Positions 1 through 8,330 of a DNA stretch of 64,000 nt are shown piece after piece (positions within the stretch are counted from its first letter, which is position 1; each line of letters starts with the position of its first letter). The notes under the pieces were generated by a model. That model saw only the letters and a list, made by a program, of their open reading frames with translations. It had not been told where the DNA came from and did no database searches. The stretch is from CAWDVK01 sp963805715 (lineage in GTDB: Bacteria; Actinomycetota; Actinomycetes; Streptosporangiales; Streptosporangiaceae): NCBI GenBank assembly GCA_963805715.1, contig CAWDVK010000004.1:310001-374000 (forward strand). The letters run 5' to 3'. The translations under genes and the position numbers were made by a program.

Positions 1-627
1 ACGGTCGGGGACGCCGCCGGCGCAGTCGCCGCCAACCGGCGGCTGGCCGCGGCGGCGTGCGGACTTGACCCGGCGGACCTGGCCTGGATGAACCAGGTCC
101 ATGGCATCCGCGTCAGCTATGTGCCAGGCCGCCAGGCCGGGCCGGATGTCCCCGCCGCCGATGCCATCTTCACCGATGTGCCCGGCCTGGCCATGAGCGT
201 CCTGGTGGCTGACTGCGCGCCGGTGCTGCTGGCTGATCCCGGCGGGCTGGTCGGCGCGGCTCACGCCGGGCGCGAGGGCATGGCCGCCGGCGTCGTGCCG
301 GCCCTGGTGGCCGCCATGACCGCGGCCGGCGCCGACCCCGGCCGGATGCACGCGCTGATCGGCCCGGCGATCTGCGGCCGGTGCTACGAGGTCCCGGATG
401 CGCTGCGGGCCCGGGTCGCCGCCGCGGTGCCCGAGGCCGCCTGCCAGAGCGCCGCCGGAACGGCCGGGCTTGACATCCGGGCGGGCGTGCGGGCCCAGCT
501 CAGGCAGGCGGGAGTGCGGGAGGTGCGCACCGATCCCCGGTGCACCGCCGAGTCGCCCGGCCTGTTCTCGTACCGGCGTGATGGCACCACGGGGCGGTTC
601 GCCGGGCTGGTCTGGCGCACGTCATGA
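1..627 (+). CDS. pgeF: PgeF/YfiH-family laccase-domain protein, 5' end cut by the window
   Basis: The reading frame is open from base 1, so the true start lies upstream. Visible text includes the family hallmark WMNQVHG (about residues 29-35), then VADCAPVLLAD, AAHAGREGMAAG and a late IGPAICGRCYEV block. Together these carry the His/Cys metal ligands of the multicopper-oxidase-like (DUF152) fold. Family members are cytoplasmic; some hydrolyse purine nucleosides and E. coli PgeF edits peptidoglycan precursors. The actual substrate here is unknown. It sits just before yggS and sepF, the usual actinobacterial position downstream of ftsZ. The stop is followed 7 bp later by the yggS start, so the two are probably co-transcribed. 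Confidence 0.9.
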   Translation, partial: TVGDAAGAVAANRRLAAAACGLDPADLAWMNQVHGIRVSYVPGRQAGPDVPAADAIFTDVPGLAMSVLVADCAPVLLADPGGLVGAAHAGREGMAAGVVPALVAAMTAAGADPGRMHALIGPAICGRCYEVPDALRARVAAAVPEAACQSAAGTAGLDIRAGVRAQLRQAGVREVRTDPRCTAESPGLFSYRRDGTTGRFAGLVWRTS

Positions 628-634
628 TGTGCCG

Positions 635-1381
635 ATGACCAGTTTGCCTGCCACCGGCCGCCGGACCGAGCTGGCCGAGAACCTGGCCGGCGTGCGGGCC
701 AGGATCGAGCGCGCCTGCGCGGCGGCCGGGCGCCCCGCGAGCGAGGTGACGCTGATCGCCGTGACCAAGACCTTCCCGGTGTCCGACATCCGGCTGCTCA
801 GCGAGCTCGGCGTCACCGACATCGGCGAGAACAGGGACCAGGAGGCGGCGCCCAAGGCGGCCGCATGCCGTGCGGCTGGCTTCGAGCCGACCTGGCACTT
901 CGTCGGCCAGCTGCAAGTCAATAAGGTGCCCAGCGTGATCTCCTACGCCAACGTGATCCACTCCGTGGACCGGCTCCGGCTGGTCACTGCCCTGGGCCGC
1001 CGGGCCAGGATGGCCGGGCGGGAAGGGCGGGAAGGGCGGGAAGGGCGGGAGGTGACCTGCCTGGTGCAGGTCAGCCTGGAGGACGCCGAAGGCCGCGGCG
1101 GCGCGCGCCCTGCTGACGTTGCCGCGCTGGCGGACGCGATCGCCGCTGAGCCCGGCCTCATCCTCGGCGGCGTCATGGCCGTGGCACCGCTCGGCGCGCC
1201 GCCGCGGGCAGCGTTCGGAAAACTCAGGCGGATAGCCGAATCCGTGCGGTCTGCGCATCCCCGTGCATTGGTGATCTCGGCGGGAATGAGCGGTGACCTG
1301 GAGGAAGCGATAGCAGAGGGCGCGACACACGTGCGAATCGGTACGGCGTTGCTCGGCGGCCGGCGGCCCTTCGTCAGGTAA
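635..1381 (+). CDS. yggS: YggS/PROSC-family PLP homeostasis protein
   Basis: This is a 248-residue alanine-racemase-like barrel protein that binds pyridoxal phosphate without known catalysis. The PLP lysine lies in LIAVTKTFP (about residue 45). GENRDQEA follows, then TWHFVGQLQVNK, a SVDRL block and the C-terminal RIGTALLGGR phosphate-binding end. I took ATG 635; an in-frame GTG at 629 is the alternative. An internal run of four 9-bp units adds a Gly-Arg-Glu repeat in a surface-loop region, which looks like recent slippage. It lies between pgeF and sepF in the division cluster. YggS family members buffer PLP and affect amino-acid metabolism. Confidence 0.93.
   Translation: MTSLPATGRRTELAENLAGVRARIERACAAAGRPASEVTLIAVTKTFPVSDIRLLSELGVTDIGENRDQEAAPKAAACRAAGFEPTWHFVGQLQVNKVPSVISYANVIHSVDRLRLVTALGRRARMAGREGREGREGREVTCLVQVSLEDAEGRGGARPADVAALADAIAAEPGLILGGVMAVAPLGAPPRAAFGKLRRIAESVRSAHPRALVISAGMSGDLEEAIAEGATHVRIGTALLGGRRPFVR
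1016..1051 (+). repeat. 9-bp tandem repeat inside yggS (4 units)
   Basis: Four consecutive units of GGGCGGGAA/G encode a Gly-Arg-Glu triplet repeat. Because the unit is a multiple of 3, copy-number change would not break the frame. Confidence 0.9.
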
Positions 1382-1443
1382 TGTCCGACGCGTGGCACGC
1401 GGCGTGAGTTCGGCTGCCTGGCAGTCATGACGGAGGACAGAAG

Positions 1444-1959
1444 ATGGCCAGCGCAATGCGCAAGATGGCGGTCTATCTCGGCCTGGTCGAGGACGACCAA
1501 CGCTACGACGACCGTTACCAGGACGAGTACGTCCTCGACGAGTATGAGGAAGCGGGGTACGAGGCCGGACTGACCGAGCACGAGCACGAGCGCGCCGAGC
1601 CGCCTGCCGGGTATGCCGAGGTCCAGCCCGCTGGCCGCGCGCCCGATCGCCGGCCCGCCGGGCAGCTGCAGACCACCGACCTGACGCGCATCACTACCTT
1701 GCATCCCCGCACGTACAATGAGGCACGTACGATCGGAGAGCATTTTCGTAACGGCACTCCGGTGATCATGAACCTGACGGAGATGGTCGACAGTGACGCG
1801 AAGCGGCTCGTCGACTTCTCGGCCGGACTGATCTTCGGGTTGCGCGGGAGCATCGAGCGGGTGACCAACAAGGTGTTCCTGCTGTCCCCGGCCAATGTCG
1901 AGGTGGCGGCCGAGGACAAGGCCCGGATCGCGGAGCGCGGCTTCTTCAACCAGAGCTAG
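1444..1959 (+). CDS. sepF: Cell division protein SepF
   Basis: The 171-residue protein has an N-terminal membrane-targeting helix (MASAMRKMAVYLGLVEDD), an acidic Tyr/Glu/Asp-rich linker to about residue 70, and a C-terminal SepF (DUF552) domain. That domain starts near TTDLTRITTLHPRTYNEA and includes VIMNLTEMVDSDAKRLVDFSAGL and KVFLLSPANVEV. SepF tethers FtsZ to the membrane and is essential for septation in actinobacteria, which lack FtsA. A good GGAGG site precedes ATG 1444. Its place between yggS and yggT is the standard order. Confidence 0.96.
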   Translation: MASAMRKMAVYLGLVEDDQRYDDRYQDEYVLDEYEEAGYEAGLTEHEHERAEPPAGYAEVQPAGRAPDRRPAGQLQTTDLTRITTLHPRTYNEARTIGEHFRNGTPVIMNLTEMVDSDAKRLVDFSAGLIFGLRGSIERVTNKVFLLSPANVEVAAEDKARIAERGFFNQS

Positions 1960-2035
1960 CCGCAACCAAACGACATGACAGCCTGGCCATTGGTGTGACG
2001 TTCCTGACATCGGCCGGGCTGGGCAGGGCAGGGAT

Positions 2036-2323
2036 GTGGACATTTTTTTGCGCGTGCTGTCCTACGTGGTTCTGGCGTACCTGCTGCTGCTCATCGGCAG
2101 GCTGATCATCAGCTGGATCCAGACTTTCTCCCGTTCCTGGACCCCGACCGGCATCGTCCTGGTGATCGCCGAGGCCTGCTATTCGGCCACGGACCCGCCA
2201 CTGAGATTCCTAAGGCGCTACATTCCATCGCCTCGGCTCGGTACTCTGGCGTTTGACCTCAGTTTCATGCTGCTGTTCCTGGTGGTGCTCGTGCTCTGGC
2301 AGGTGCTGCAGCAGTACTCATGA
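2036..2323 (+). CDS. YggT-family integral membrane protein
   Basis: The 95-residue protein has two predicted membrane segments, about residues 5-28 and 70-92, separated by a loop containing TDPPLRFLRRYIPS. That PLRxxRRxIP block is typical of YggT. The start is GTG 2036, reading V/M-DIFLRVLSYVV. YggT proteins neighbour sepF and divIVA in Gram-positive bacteria and have been linked to osmotic stress and division, but their biochemical role is not established. The gap to divIVA is 40 bp. Confidence 0.9.
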   Translation: MDIFLRVLSYVVLAYLLLLIGRLIISWIQTFSRSWTPTGIVLVIAEACYSATDPPLRFLRRYIPSPRLGTLAFDLSFMLLFLVVLVLWQVLQQYS

Positions 2324-2363
2324 TCGGTAGCGTCCACAGGGGACCACGCTCCAAGGAGACGAG

Positions 2364-3218
2364 ATGCCACTGACGCCCGCGGATGTGCGGAACAAGCAGT
2401 TCAGCACGACCAGGCTCAGGCCCGGCTACGACGAAGAGGAAGTCGATGCTTTCCTCGACGAGGTAGAGGCAGAGCTCGACCGGCTGATCCAGGAGAACGA
2501 AGAACTCCGGGGCAAGCTGGCCGAGGTCCTGCGCGGCGGGAAGGTGCCGGCTGCCTTGAACGCCCCGCACGTCGAGCCTGCGCCTGAGCTGATGGCACCA
2601 GAGCCGCCACGGCACGAGCCGGAGCGCCGGCCGGAGCCGGTGATGATGACGCCGCCGAGGCCTGTCGAGGAGAACCACGACACGGCCGCGCGCGTTCTCG
2701 CGCTTGCCCAGCAGACGGCCGACCAGGCCATCGCGGACGCACGCCGCGAGGCGGACGAGACCCTCGGCCGGGCCAGGCGCGAGGCCGACGACCTGCTGAC
2801 CAAGGCGCGACGCCAGTCCGAGCAGATCACCAGCGACGCCAGGGCGCGCGCCGAGAGCCTGGAGCGGGACGCTCAGGAGCGGCACCGTCAGGCGATGGGC
2901 TCGCTGGTCCAGTCGCGCGAGGAGCTTGAGCGCCGCGTTGACGACCTGCGCGCGTTCGAGCGCGAGTACCGCAGTCGGCTCAAGGCATACCTGGAAGGCC
3001 AGCTGCGCGACCTGGAGGCTGGCGCGGCCGATAGTGGCGTCTTCCCGGCTGTCATGACCGGCCCGCAGAACAGCTCCGTGCCGGCCGGAATGGGACGGAT
3101 GGAGAGCCGGAGCAACGGCCAGCCGAGCGTGACCGGCTCGTACGGCGGCGTGCCGGAGCCGGTGGCGCACGGCGGCGGCTTCCACCCATCTGACTCAGGC
3201 CAGCACGACCGGCGGTAG
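2364..3218 (+). CDS. divIVA: DivIVA/Wag31 polar growth protein
   Basis: This 284-residue coiled-coil protein begins with the DivIVA lipid-binding domain: LTPADVRNKQFSTTRLRPGYDEEEVDAFLDEVEAEL. A Pro-rich spacer (about residues 70-105) follows, then a long Ala/Arg/Glu coiled coil (about 110-225) and a Gly/Ser-rich tail. Wag31 marks negatively curved membrane at the cell poles and recruits the tip-growth machinery. A strong AAGGAG site precedes ATG 2364. The spacer and tail are in the normal range for filamentous actinomycetes. Confidence 0.95.
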   Translation: MPLTPADVRNKQFSTTRLRPGYDEEEVDAFLDEVEAELDRLIQENEELRGKLAEVLRGGKVPAALNAPHVEPAPELMAPEPPRHEPERRPEPVMMTPPRPVEENHDTAARVLALAQQTADQAIADARREADETLGRARREADDLLTKARRQSEQITSDARARAESLERDAQERHRQAMGSLVQSREELERRVDDLRAFEREYRSRLKAYLEGQLRDLEAGAADSGVFPAVMTGPQNSSVPAGMGRMESRSNGQPSVTGSYGGVPEPVAHGGGFHPSDSGQHDRR

Positions 3219-3260
3219 CCCGGCCGGGCTGCGCGCTACCTCCGCTGGTGGAGCCTGATA

Positions 3261-3599
3261 GTGATCCGGTTCGGCGCCATCCTGTCGGTCGTGATCGTGG
3301 CGATCGGACTGCTGGCTGCTGGCGCCGTAACCGGCAGCATCAGACTGGTCGACGTGTCGATCGGGCTGGCTGTGCTCGCTTTGCTGATGTTCGTCATCAG
3401 CGTGGTGGTCTGGCGCGACGAGGCATTCGCGACACCAGGTGCCCGCAGCACCGGTGGGTCGGCGGCTGACTGGCAGAAGGCCGCTGACCAGGATGTCGTG
3501 CTGCAGCAAGTGTCAGTGAGCCCGGTATCGGATAGCCGGGTGCCGGACAGCCCGGGGCCGGACCGAGCCGAGCAGCCGCTCAGCGCTGTGCAGTCCTGA
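3261..3599 (+). CDS. Two-helix membrane protein, probably the N-terminal half of a split gene
   Basis: This 112-residue product starts at GTG 3261 (V/M-IRFGAILSVVIVAIG). It has two membrane helices (about 4-26 and 30-50), the motif VVVWRDEAF and a polar tail. The stop at 3597-3599 lies inside a near-perfect 18-bp tandem duplication. If one C at 3595/3596 is extra, the frame runs on without interruption into the Pro/Ala-rich protein downstream, and the two duplicated units become identical. I therefore think this and the next entry are one gene of about 366 codons. Function unknown; it follows divIVA directly. Confidence 0.7.
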   Translation: MIRFGAILSVVIVAIGLLAAGAVTGSIRLVDVSIGLAVLALLMFVISVVVWRDEAFATPGARSTGGSAADWQKAADQDVVLQQVSVSPVSDSRVPDSPGPDRAEQPLSAVQS

Positions 3600-3627
3600 C
3601 AGCACCGGGCAGTCTGACAGCACCGGG
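3591..3627 (+). repeat. 18/19-bp tandem duplication at the apparent frameshift
   Basis: CAGTCCTGACAGCACCGGG (3591-3609) is followed at once by CAGTCTGACAGCACCGGG (3610-3627). The copies differ only by one C. In frame, the second copy encodes QSDSTG. Confidence 0.9.
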
Positions 3628-3786
3628 CAGAACGTACCGGCGGGTGCCGGGAACGGGCGAGATCGCCCATCCCGGCGCCCGCCGGCTGCGTCTGACCGCC
3701 GGGATGAGCCGGCCGCGCCAGCTCAGCCAGCCGCGCCAGCTCAGCCGGAAGTAGCAGCTCAGCCGGTTCCGGCGGCCCAGTCGGCC

Positions 3787-4359
3787 GTGAAACAGGCAGC
3801 GAGCAAGCCGGCGGCGACAGCGGCTGAGTCACCTGGCGCTGGTCCGGCGAAGCCCTCGGCCGGCGGTCCGGACAGGTCGCCGGTCACCAGCACGGCCAGG
3901 CCCTCGGACACCAGTACTCCGCGGTCACCGGTTCCTGCTGCGGCGGGCTCAGCCACGGCGGAGCCCGGTTCCGGTGCGCCGGTCACCGCGACGGCGATCT
4001 CCTCCCGGGCCGGCGCTGACGCGGCCAGGCCCGCCAGCGGCGCTCCGGACAGCGGCGCTCCGGACAGCGGCGCTCCGGACAGCGGCGCTCCGGACAGCAG
4101 CGCTCCGGACAGCAGTGCTCCCGCCGGCAGCGGGGCCGGGCCGGCCGTCAGCGCGGCCCCCGACGCGGATACCGAGGTCACGCTGGTCCCCGGCATCGCG
4201 CGCTACCACCGCGCCGAGTGCATTCTGATCAGGTTCCTCGGGCCTGAGGACCTGGACACCACGACCCGCTCCGCCGCGGAAGAGGCCGGGTGCGCGCCCT
4301 GCAAGGCCTGCCGGCCGGATCAGGCGACGTCCCCGGATCAGGCGAAGTCCGGGGACTAG
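3787..4359 (+). CDS. Pro/Ala-rich protein with C-terminal Cys-rich (Ada-like) zinc-binding motif
   Basis: From GTG 3787 this gives 190 residues, but the frame is already open from 3520 and is likely the continuation of the preceding membrane protein. Residues 1-135 are low complexity, including an APDSG repeat. The last 55 residues form a compact conserved-looking domain: TLVPGIARYHRAEC, then about 27 residues, then AGCAPCKACRP. A His-x2-x-Cys followed by Cys-x2-Cys resembles the small zinc-binding modules at the ends of some nucleases and of Ada. The likely topology is two membrane helices, a disordered cytoplasmic linker and this domain. Function unknown. It is convergent with ileS and shares a CTAG with it. 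Confidence 0.65.
   Translation: MKQAASKPAATAAESPGAGPAKPSAGGPDRSPVTSTARPSDTSTPRSPVPAAAGSATAEPGSGAPVTATAISSRAGADAARPASGAPDSGAPDSGAPDSGAPDSSAPDSSAPAGSGAGPAVSAAPDADTEVTLVPGIARYHRAECILIRFLGPEDLDTTTRSAAEEAGCAPCKACRPDQATSPDQAKSGD
4036..4125 (+). repeat. 15-bp tandem repeat encoding (S-G/S-A-P-D)n
   Basis: Four identical AGCGGCGCTCCGGAC units (4036-4095) are followed by one with a single change and a decaying partial unit. They encode the disordered linker of the protein above. Confidence 0.9.
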
Positions 4360-7300
4360 CCAGCCCGCCGGATCCAGAAGGTCAGTCCCAGGCTGGCATC
4401 GGCGTGCTCCCGTGCCTCACCTGCCCGGCTCGCAGCCAGGCCGCCCGGCGCGGCGGCGAGGCCGTAGTCGACCGCCAGCACCTCGGCGCTGATCATCGGT
4501 CCGTGCTCGGTCAGCGCGGTGGCCAGTTCCGGATCAGCGGTCGCCCAGCGCAGCGAGATCCGGTCGCTCACGTCCAGGCCATCGCTTTTGCGGGTGTCCT
4601 GGACCAGCCGGATGACCTCCCTGGCCAGCCCCTCCCGGCGCAGCTCCGGGGTCAGGGAAGCCTCGAGCGCCACCGTCTCGCCCGCCTCCGCGGCTACGGC
4701 CCAGCCCGAGCGCGGCGTCTGCGTCACGATCAGGTCGTCCGGGCCGAGCTCGACGGTCATCCCGCCGACCTGGATCGCCGCCGTCCCGGACGCGCGCAGG
4801 CGGCCGGCCAGCCCGGCCGGGTCGGCTGCGGCGATGGCTGCGGCGACAGCGGGCGTCCCGCTGCCGAGGCGCCTGCCGAGCGCGCGGAAGTTCGGCTTGA
4901 CCGTGTAGTCGACGAGCTCGTCCTCGGCGGCCTGGAGCGGAGCGAGCTCGTGCACGTTGAGCTCATCGGCGACCTGATCGCGCAGCTCGCCGGGCAGCTC
5001 GGCGAACCCGGCCGCGCTGATCAGCGCGCGGGCCAGCGGCTGCCTGATGCGCAGGCCCGCGGCCGCGCGGGCTGACCTGCCCAGCTCCACCAGCCGGCGG
5101 GCGAGCGCCATCTGCCCGGCCAGGATCTCGTCGATCAGCTCCGTCCTGGCCGCCGGCCAGGACGCCAGGTGCACCGAATCCGGGCCGGATTCGCCGCGCA
5201 GCACGTTCCAGACGTAGTCGGTGAGAAAAGGGGTAATCGGTGCCATCAGCCGGGTCAGCGTCTCCAGGGCTGCGTACAGAGTCGCGAACGCGGCCGCGCC
5301 GCCGGGCGTGCCCGGCCCCTCCCAGAACCTTCGCCGGGACCTGCGCACGTACCAGTTGGACAGATCATCGATGAACGCGGCGATCTTCCGGCCGGCCCGG
5401 GCCGGGTCGAACTCCTCCATCGCGCCCGTGACGTCCCGGACCAGCGCGTTCAGCTCACTGAGCAGCCATCGGTCCAGCACCGGGCGGTCCGGCACGGGAG
5501 GTGCATCGGCCGTCCGTTCTGGATTCCAGCAGTCGCCCTGCGCTGCGGCCGCATTGGCGTACAGGACCAGGAACGAGGCGGTGTTCCAGTAGGTCAGCAG
5601 GACCTTGCGGACGATGTCCTCGAGCGCGGCGTGACCGATTCGCCGGGTTGCCCAGGGTGAGCCGGCCGCGGCGAAGAACCACCGGACGGCGTCGGCTCCG
5701 TGCCGGTCCATCAGCGAGATCGGCTCCAGCACGTTGCCCAGGTGCTTGCTCATCTTCCGGCCGCGATCGTCGACGATCAGGCCGAGGCAGACCACGTTCT
5801 GGTAGGCGGAACGGCCCAGCACCATCGTGCCGATCACCATCAGCGAGTAGAACCAGCCGCGGGTCTGGTCGATCCCCTCGCAGACGAACTGCGCCGGGTA
5901 GCTGCGCTCGAAGTCGGCCAGGTTGCGGTGCGGGGCCCCGAACTGGGCGAATGGCATCGACCCGGAGTCGTACCAGACGTTGATGACCTCCGGTACCCGG
6001 TGCGCCTGGTTACCGCACTCCGGGCAGCTGATGATCACGTCGTCCGCGAACGGCCGGTGCGGGTCGAGCCCGGTCAGGTCACGGCCCGCCAGCCGGGACA
6101 GCTCGGCCAGCGAGCCGGCGCAGGTCGCGTGCCCGGACGGGCACTCCCAGATCGGCAGCGGCGTGCCCCAGTACCGGGTGCGCGAGAGCGCCCAGTCGAC
6201 GTTATTGCGCAGCCACTCGCCGTACCGGCCGTCCTTGATCGTCGGCGGCTGCCAGTTCGTCTTCTCGTTCTCGGCCAGCAGCCGGTCCTTGATGGCCGTG
6301 GTGCGGATGAACCAGGAGGGGAGCGCGTAGTACAGCAGCGGCGTTCCGCATCGCCAGCAGTGCGGGTAGCTGTGCTCATGCGGCTCGGACCGGAAGAGCA
6401 GCCCGCGGTCGGACAGGTCACTGATCAGGATCGGGTCCGCTGCCTTGAAGAACAGGTCGCCGACCAGCGGGATGTGCTCCTCGAACCGGCCATCGGGGCG
6501 GACCGGGTTCACCACCGGCAGCCCGTACTGACGGCCGGTGGCCAGGTCGTCGGCGCCGAATGCCGGAGCGAGATGGACCAGGCCGGTGCCGTCCTCGGTC
6601 GTCACGAACGACCCGGTGACCACCCGGTGCGCGCCGGGGATGTCGACCAGGCTGAAGGGCGGCTGGTAGGTCGCGCCGGACAGGTCGCTGCCGCGGAACC
6701 GCTCCAGCACGTGCCAGCCCTCGCCGAGCACCCGGCCGAACAGGGACTCCGCGACGACAACCCGGTCGCCCTGGCCGGACTTGCGGGCCACCACGTAGAC
6801 CTGGTCCGGATGCACGGCCACCGCGGTGTTCGCCACCAGCGTCCACGGGGTGGTGGTCCACACCAGCAGGTCCGCGCCGTCGAGCTGGCGGGTCACGCCG
6901 TCCGGCAGGGTGCGCAGCGGGAACCGGACGGTCACCGACGGGTCGGTGACCGTCCGGTACACATCGGACTGCCCCATCTCGTGGTCCGACAGCGGGGTGC
7001 CGCAGCGCGGGCAGTACGGGCTGATCCGGTGATCGCGGACCAGCAGTCCCTGGCCGAAGGCGTCCTTCAGCGACCACCACACGGACTCGATGTAGGCGGC
7101 GTCCATCGTCCGGTACGCATGGGACAGGTCAATCCAGTAGCCCATCCGCTCGGTGAGCTCCTCGAAGGCGTCCACGTGCCGCAGCACCGACTCGCGGCAC
7201 CGGGCGTTGAACTCGGCGATGCCGTACTCCTCGATGTCCTTCTTCGAGGCCAGCCCCAGTTCCTTCTCGACCGCGACCTCGACCGGGAGCCCGTGGCAGT

Positions 7301-7637
7301 CCCAGCCGCCGCGGCGCGGGACGTGGTAGCCCTGCATGGTCTTGAACCGGGGGAAGGCGTCCTTGAAGACCCGGGCGGGTATGTGGTGCACGCCCGGCAT
7401 GCCGTTGGCGGTCGGCGGCCCCTCGTAGAAGATCCAGCGCTCGCCGCCCGCCGTCTGCTCCAGCGAGCGCTGGAAGACCTTGCCGTCCTGCCAGCGGATC
7501 AGCATCTCCCGCTCGAGCGCGGGCAGATCAGCGGTCGCCGGCATGTCCGGGAAGGGCGCGACCGCCGGGCTGGCCGGCCGGGACGCGCCAGGACCGCCGC
7601 AGGCGCCGGCCTGATCATCATCGTCAGGGTGCGACAT
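4356..7637 (-). CDS. ileS: Isoleucyl-tRNA synthetase
   Basis: The product is 1093 residues of class I aminoacyl-tRNA synthetase, charging tRNA-Ile in the cytoplasm. The N-terminal catalytic block reads YEGPPTANGMPGVHHIPARV (HIGH-like signature, about residue 80) and GWDCHGLPVEVAVEKELG. Editing-domain text such as VWTTTPWTLVANTAVAV follows, then KMSKH near residue 628, a tRNA-binding helical domain and a C-terminal domain. I chose ATG 7637 because GGGGAGG precedes it and MSHPDDDD begins there; the longer upstream frame has no family similarity. The 273 bp to the next gene showed no T-box GGTGGNACCGCG core, although ileS in some actinobacteria has one. Confidence 0.96.
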   Translation of the reverse strand: MSHPDDDDQAGACGGPGASRPASPAVAPFPDMPATADLPALEREMLIRWQDGKVFQRSLEQTAGGERWIFYEGPPTANGMPGVHHIPARVFKDAFPRFKTMQGYHVPRRGGWDCHGLPVEVAVEKELGLASKKDIEEYGIAEFNARCRESVLRHVDAFEELTERMGYWIDLSHAYRTMDAAYIESVWWSLKDAFGQGLLVRDHRISPYCPRCGTPLSDHEMGQSDVYRTVTDPSVTVRFPLRTLPDGVTRQLDGADLLVWTTTPWTLVANTAVAVHPDQVYVVARKSGQGDRVVVAESLFGRVLGEGWHVLERFRGSDLSGATYQPPFSLVDIPGAHRVVTGSFVTTEDGTGLVHLAPAFGADDLATGRQYGLPVVNPVRPDGRFEEHIPLVGDLFFKAADPILISDLSDRGLLFRSEPHEHSYPHCWRCGTPLLYYALPSWFIRTTAIKDRLLAENEKTNWQPPTIKDGRYGEWLRNNVDWALSRTRYWGTPLPIWECPSGHATCAGSLAELSRLAGRDLTGLDPHRPFADDVIISCPECGNQAHRVPEVINVWYDSGSMPFAQFGAPHRNLADFERSYPAQFVCEGIDQTRGWFYSLMVIGTMVLGRSAYQNVVCLGLIVDDRGRKMSKHLGNVLEPISLMDRHGADAVRWFFAAAGSPWATRRIGHAALEDIVRKVLLTYWNTASFLVLYANAAAAQGDCWNPERTADAPPVPDRPVLDRWLLSELNALVRDVTGAMEEFDPARAGRKIAAFIDDLSNWYVRRSRRRFWEGPGTPGGAAAFATLYAALETLTRLMAPITPFLTDYVWNVLRGESGPDSVHLASWPAARTELIDEILAGQMALARRLVELGRSARAAAGLRIRQPLARALISAAGFAELPGELRDQVADELNVHELAPLQAAEDELVDYTVKPNFRALGRRLGSGTPAVAAAIAAADPAGLAGRLRASGTAAIQVGGMTVELGPDDLIVTQTPRSGWAVAAEAGETVALEASLTPELRREGLAREVIRLVQDTRKSDGLDVSDRISLRWATADPELATALTEHGPMISAEVLAVDYGLAAAPGGLAASRAGEAREHADASLGLTFWIRRAG

Positions 7638-7910
7638 CGTGCGGCCTCCCCGGTTCGCTCCTGACCGCAGCCAGCGGCGGCTGTCCCCGCCAGCGCCGCA
7701 ACAGGCCCCCCAGGATAGCTGATGGCGGTTTTCCGGCGCGGGCCTGTTTCCTGGCCCGGCCCGCCCGGCACCAGCAGCCCGGCGGCACGGTCCAGGCTGG
7801 CCTGGCCATCGCTGCCTGTTATGTTTGCGGACTGCCCCAGTCACCACTTATCCTCCGGTGACTGCCGCAATCAAGATCGCCGCAAAACGGGTCACGAGGG
7901 GAGGCGGGAC

Positions 7911-8330
7911 ATGACTGCTGCCGCACGTTCAGGTGCTGCCGCCCTTCCTGTGCGGCAGGGCGAGCGGCGCTGGACAGAGGCCGAGCTCGGCAAGGTGCGC
8001 GATCAGCTCGCGGCTGAGGCCGCGGAGCTGCGCGCCGACATCGAACGGGCGGAATCCGACATTGCGGACAGGCTGGGAGACGCTATCGGCGACGCCGGCG
8101 ATGACCAGGCAGATGTCGGAGCCAAGACCTTCGAGCGCGAGCACGAGCTGGCGCTCGCGCACAACACCCGTGAGCTGCTGGCCCAGAACGAGCGGGCGCT
8201 GGCCCGGATCGATGCCGGGACCTACGGCTCCTGCGAGTCCTGCGGCGAGCCGATCGGCAAGGCGCGGCTGCAGGCATTCCCGAGAGCAACCCTGTGCGTG
8301 ACATGCAAGCAGCGCGAGGAACGCCGCTGA
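7911..8330 (+). CDS. TraR/DksA-family zinc-finger protein
   Basis: The 139-residue protein has an N-terminal helical hairpin (about residues 20-100: WTEAELGKVRDQLAAEAAELRADI onward). A C4 zinc finger follows, CESCGEPIGKARLQAFPRATLCVTCK, with Cys-x2-Cys-x17-Cys-x2-Cys spacing. This is the DksA/TraR fold that enters the RNA polymerase secondary channel; actinobacterial members may do this or act as general regulators. GAGGGGAGGCGGG sits just before ATG 7911. It is divergent from ileS, and its end overlaps the start of lspA. Confidence 0.92.
   Translation: MTAAARSGAAALPVRQGERRWTEAELGKVRDQLAAEAAELRADIERAESDIADRLGDAIGDAGDDQADVGAKTFEREHELALAHNTRELLAQNERALARIDAGTYGSCESCGEPIGKARLQAFPRATLCVTCKQREERR

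Noticed and set aside
5700..7664. Open frame of 654 codons on the plus strand
   Set aside because: Antisense to ileS, same compositional artefact.
7638..7910. T-box riboswitch upstream of ileS
   Set aside because: No GGTGGNACCGCG-like core or antiterminator pairing seen on the minus strand; only generic GC-rich sequence.
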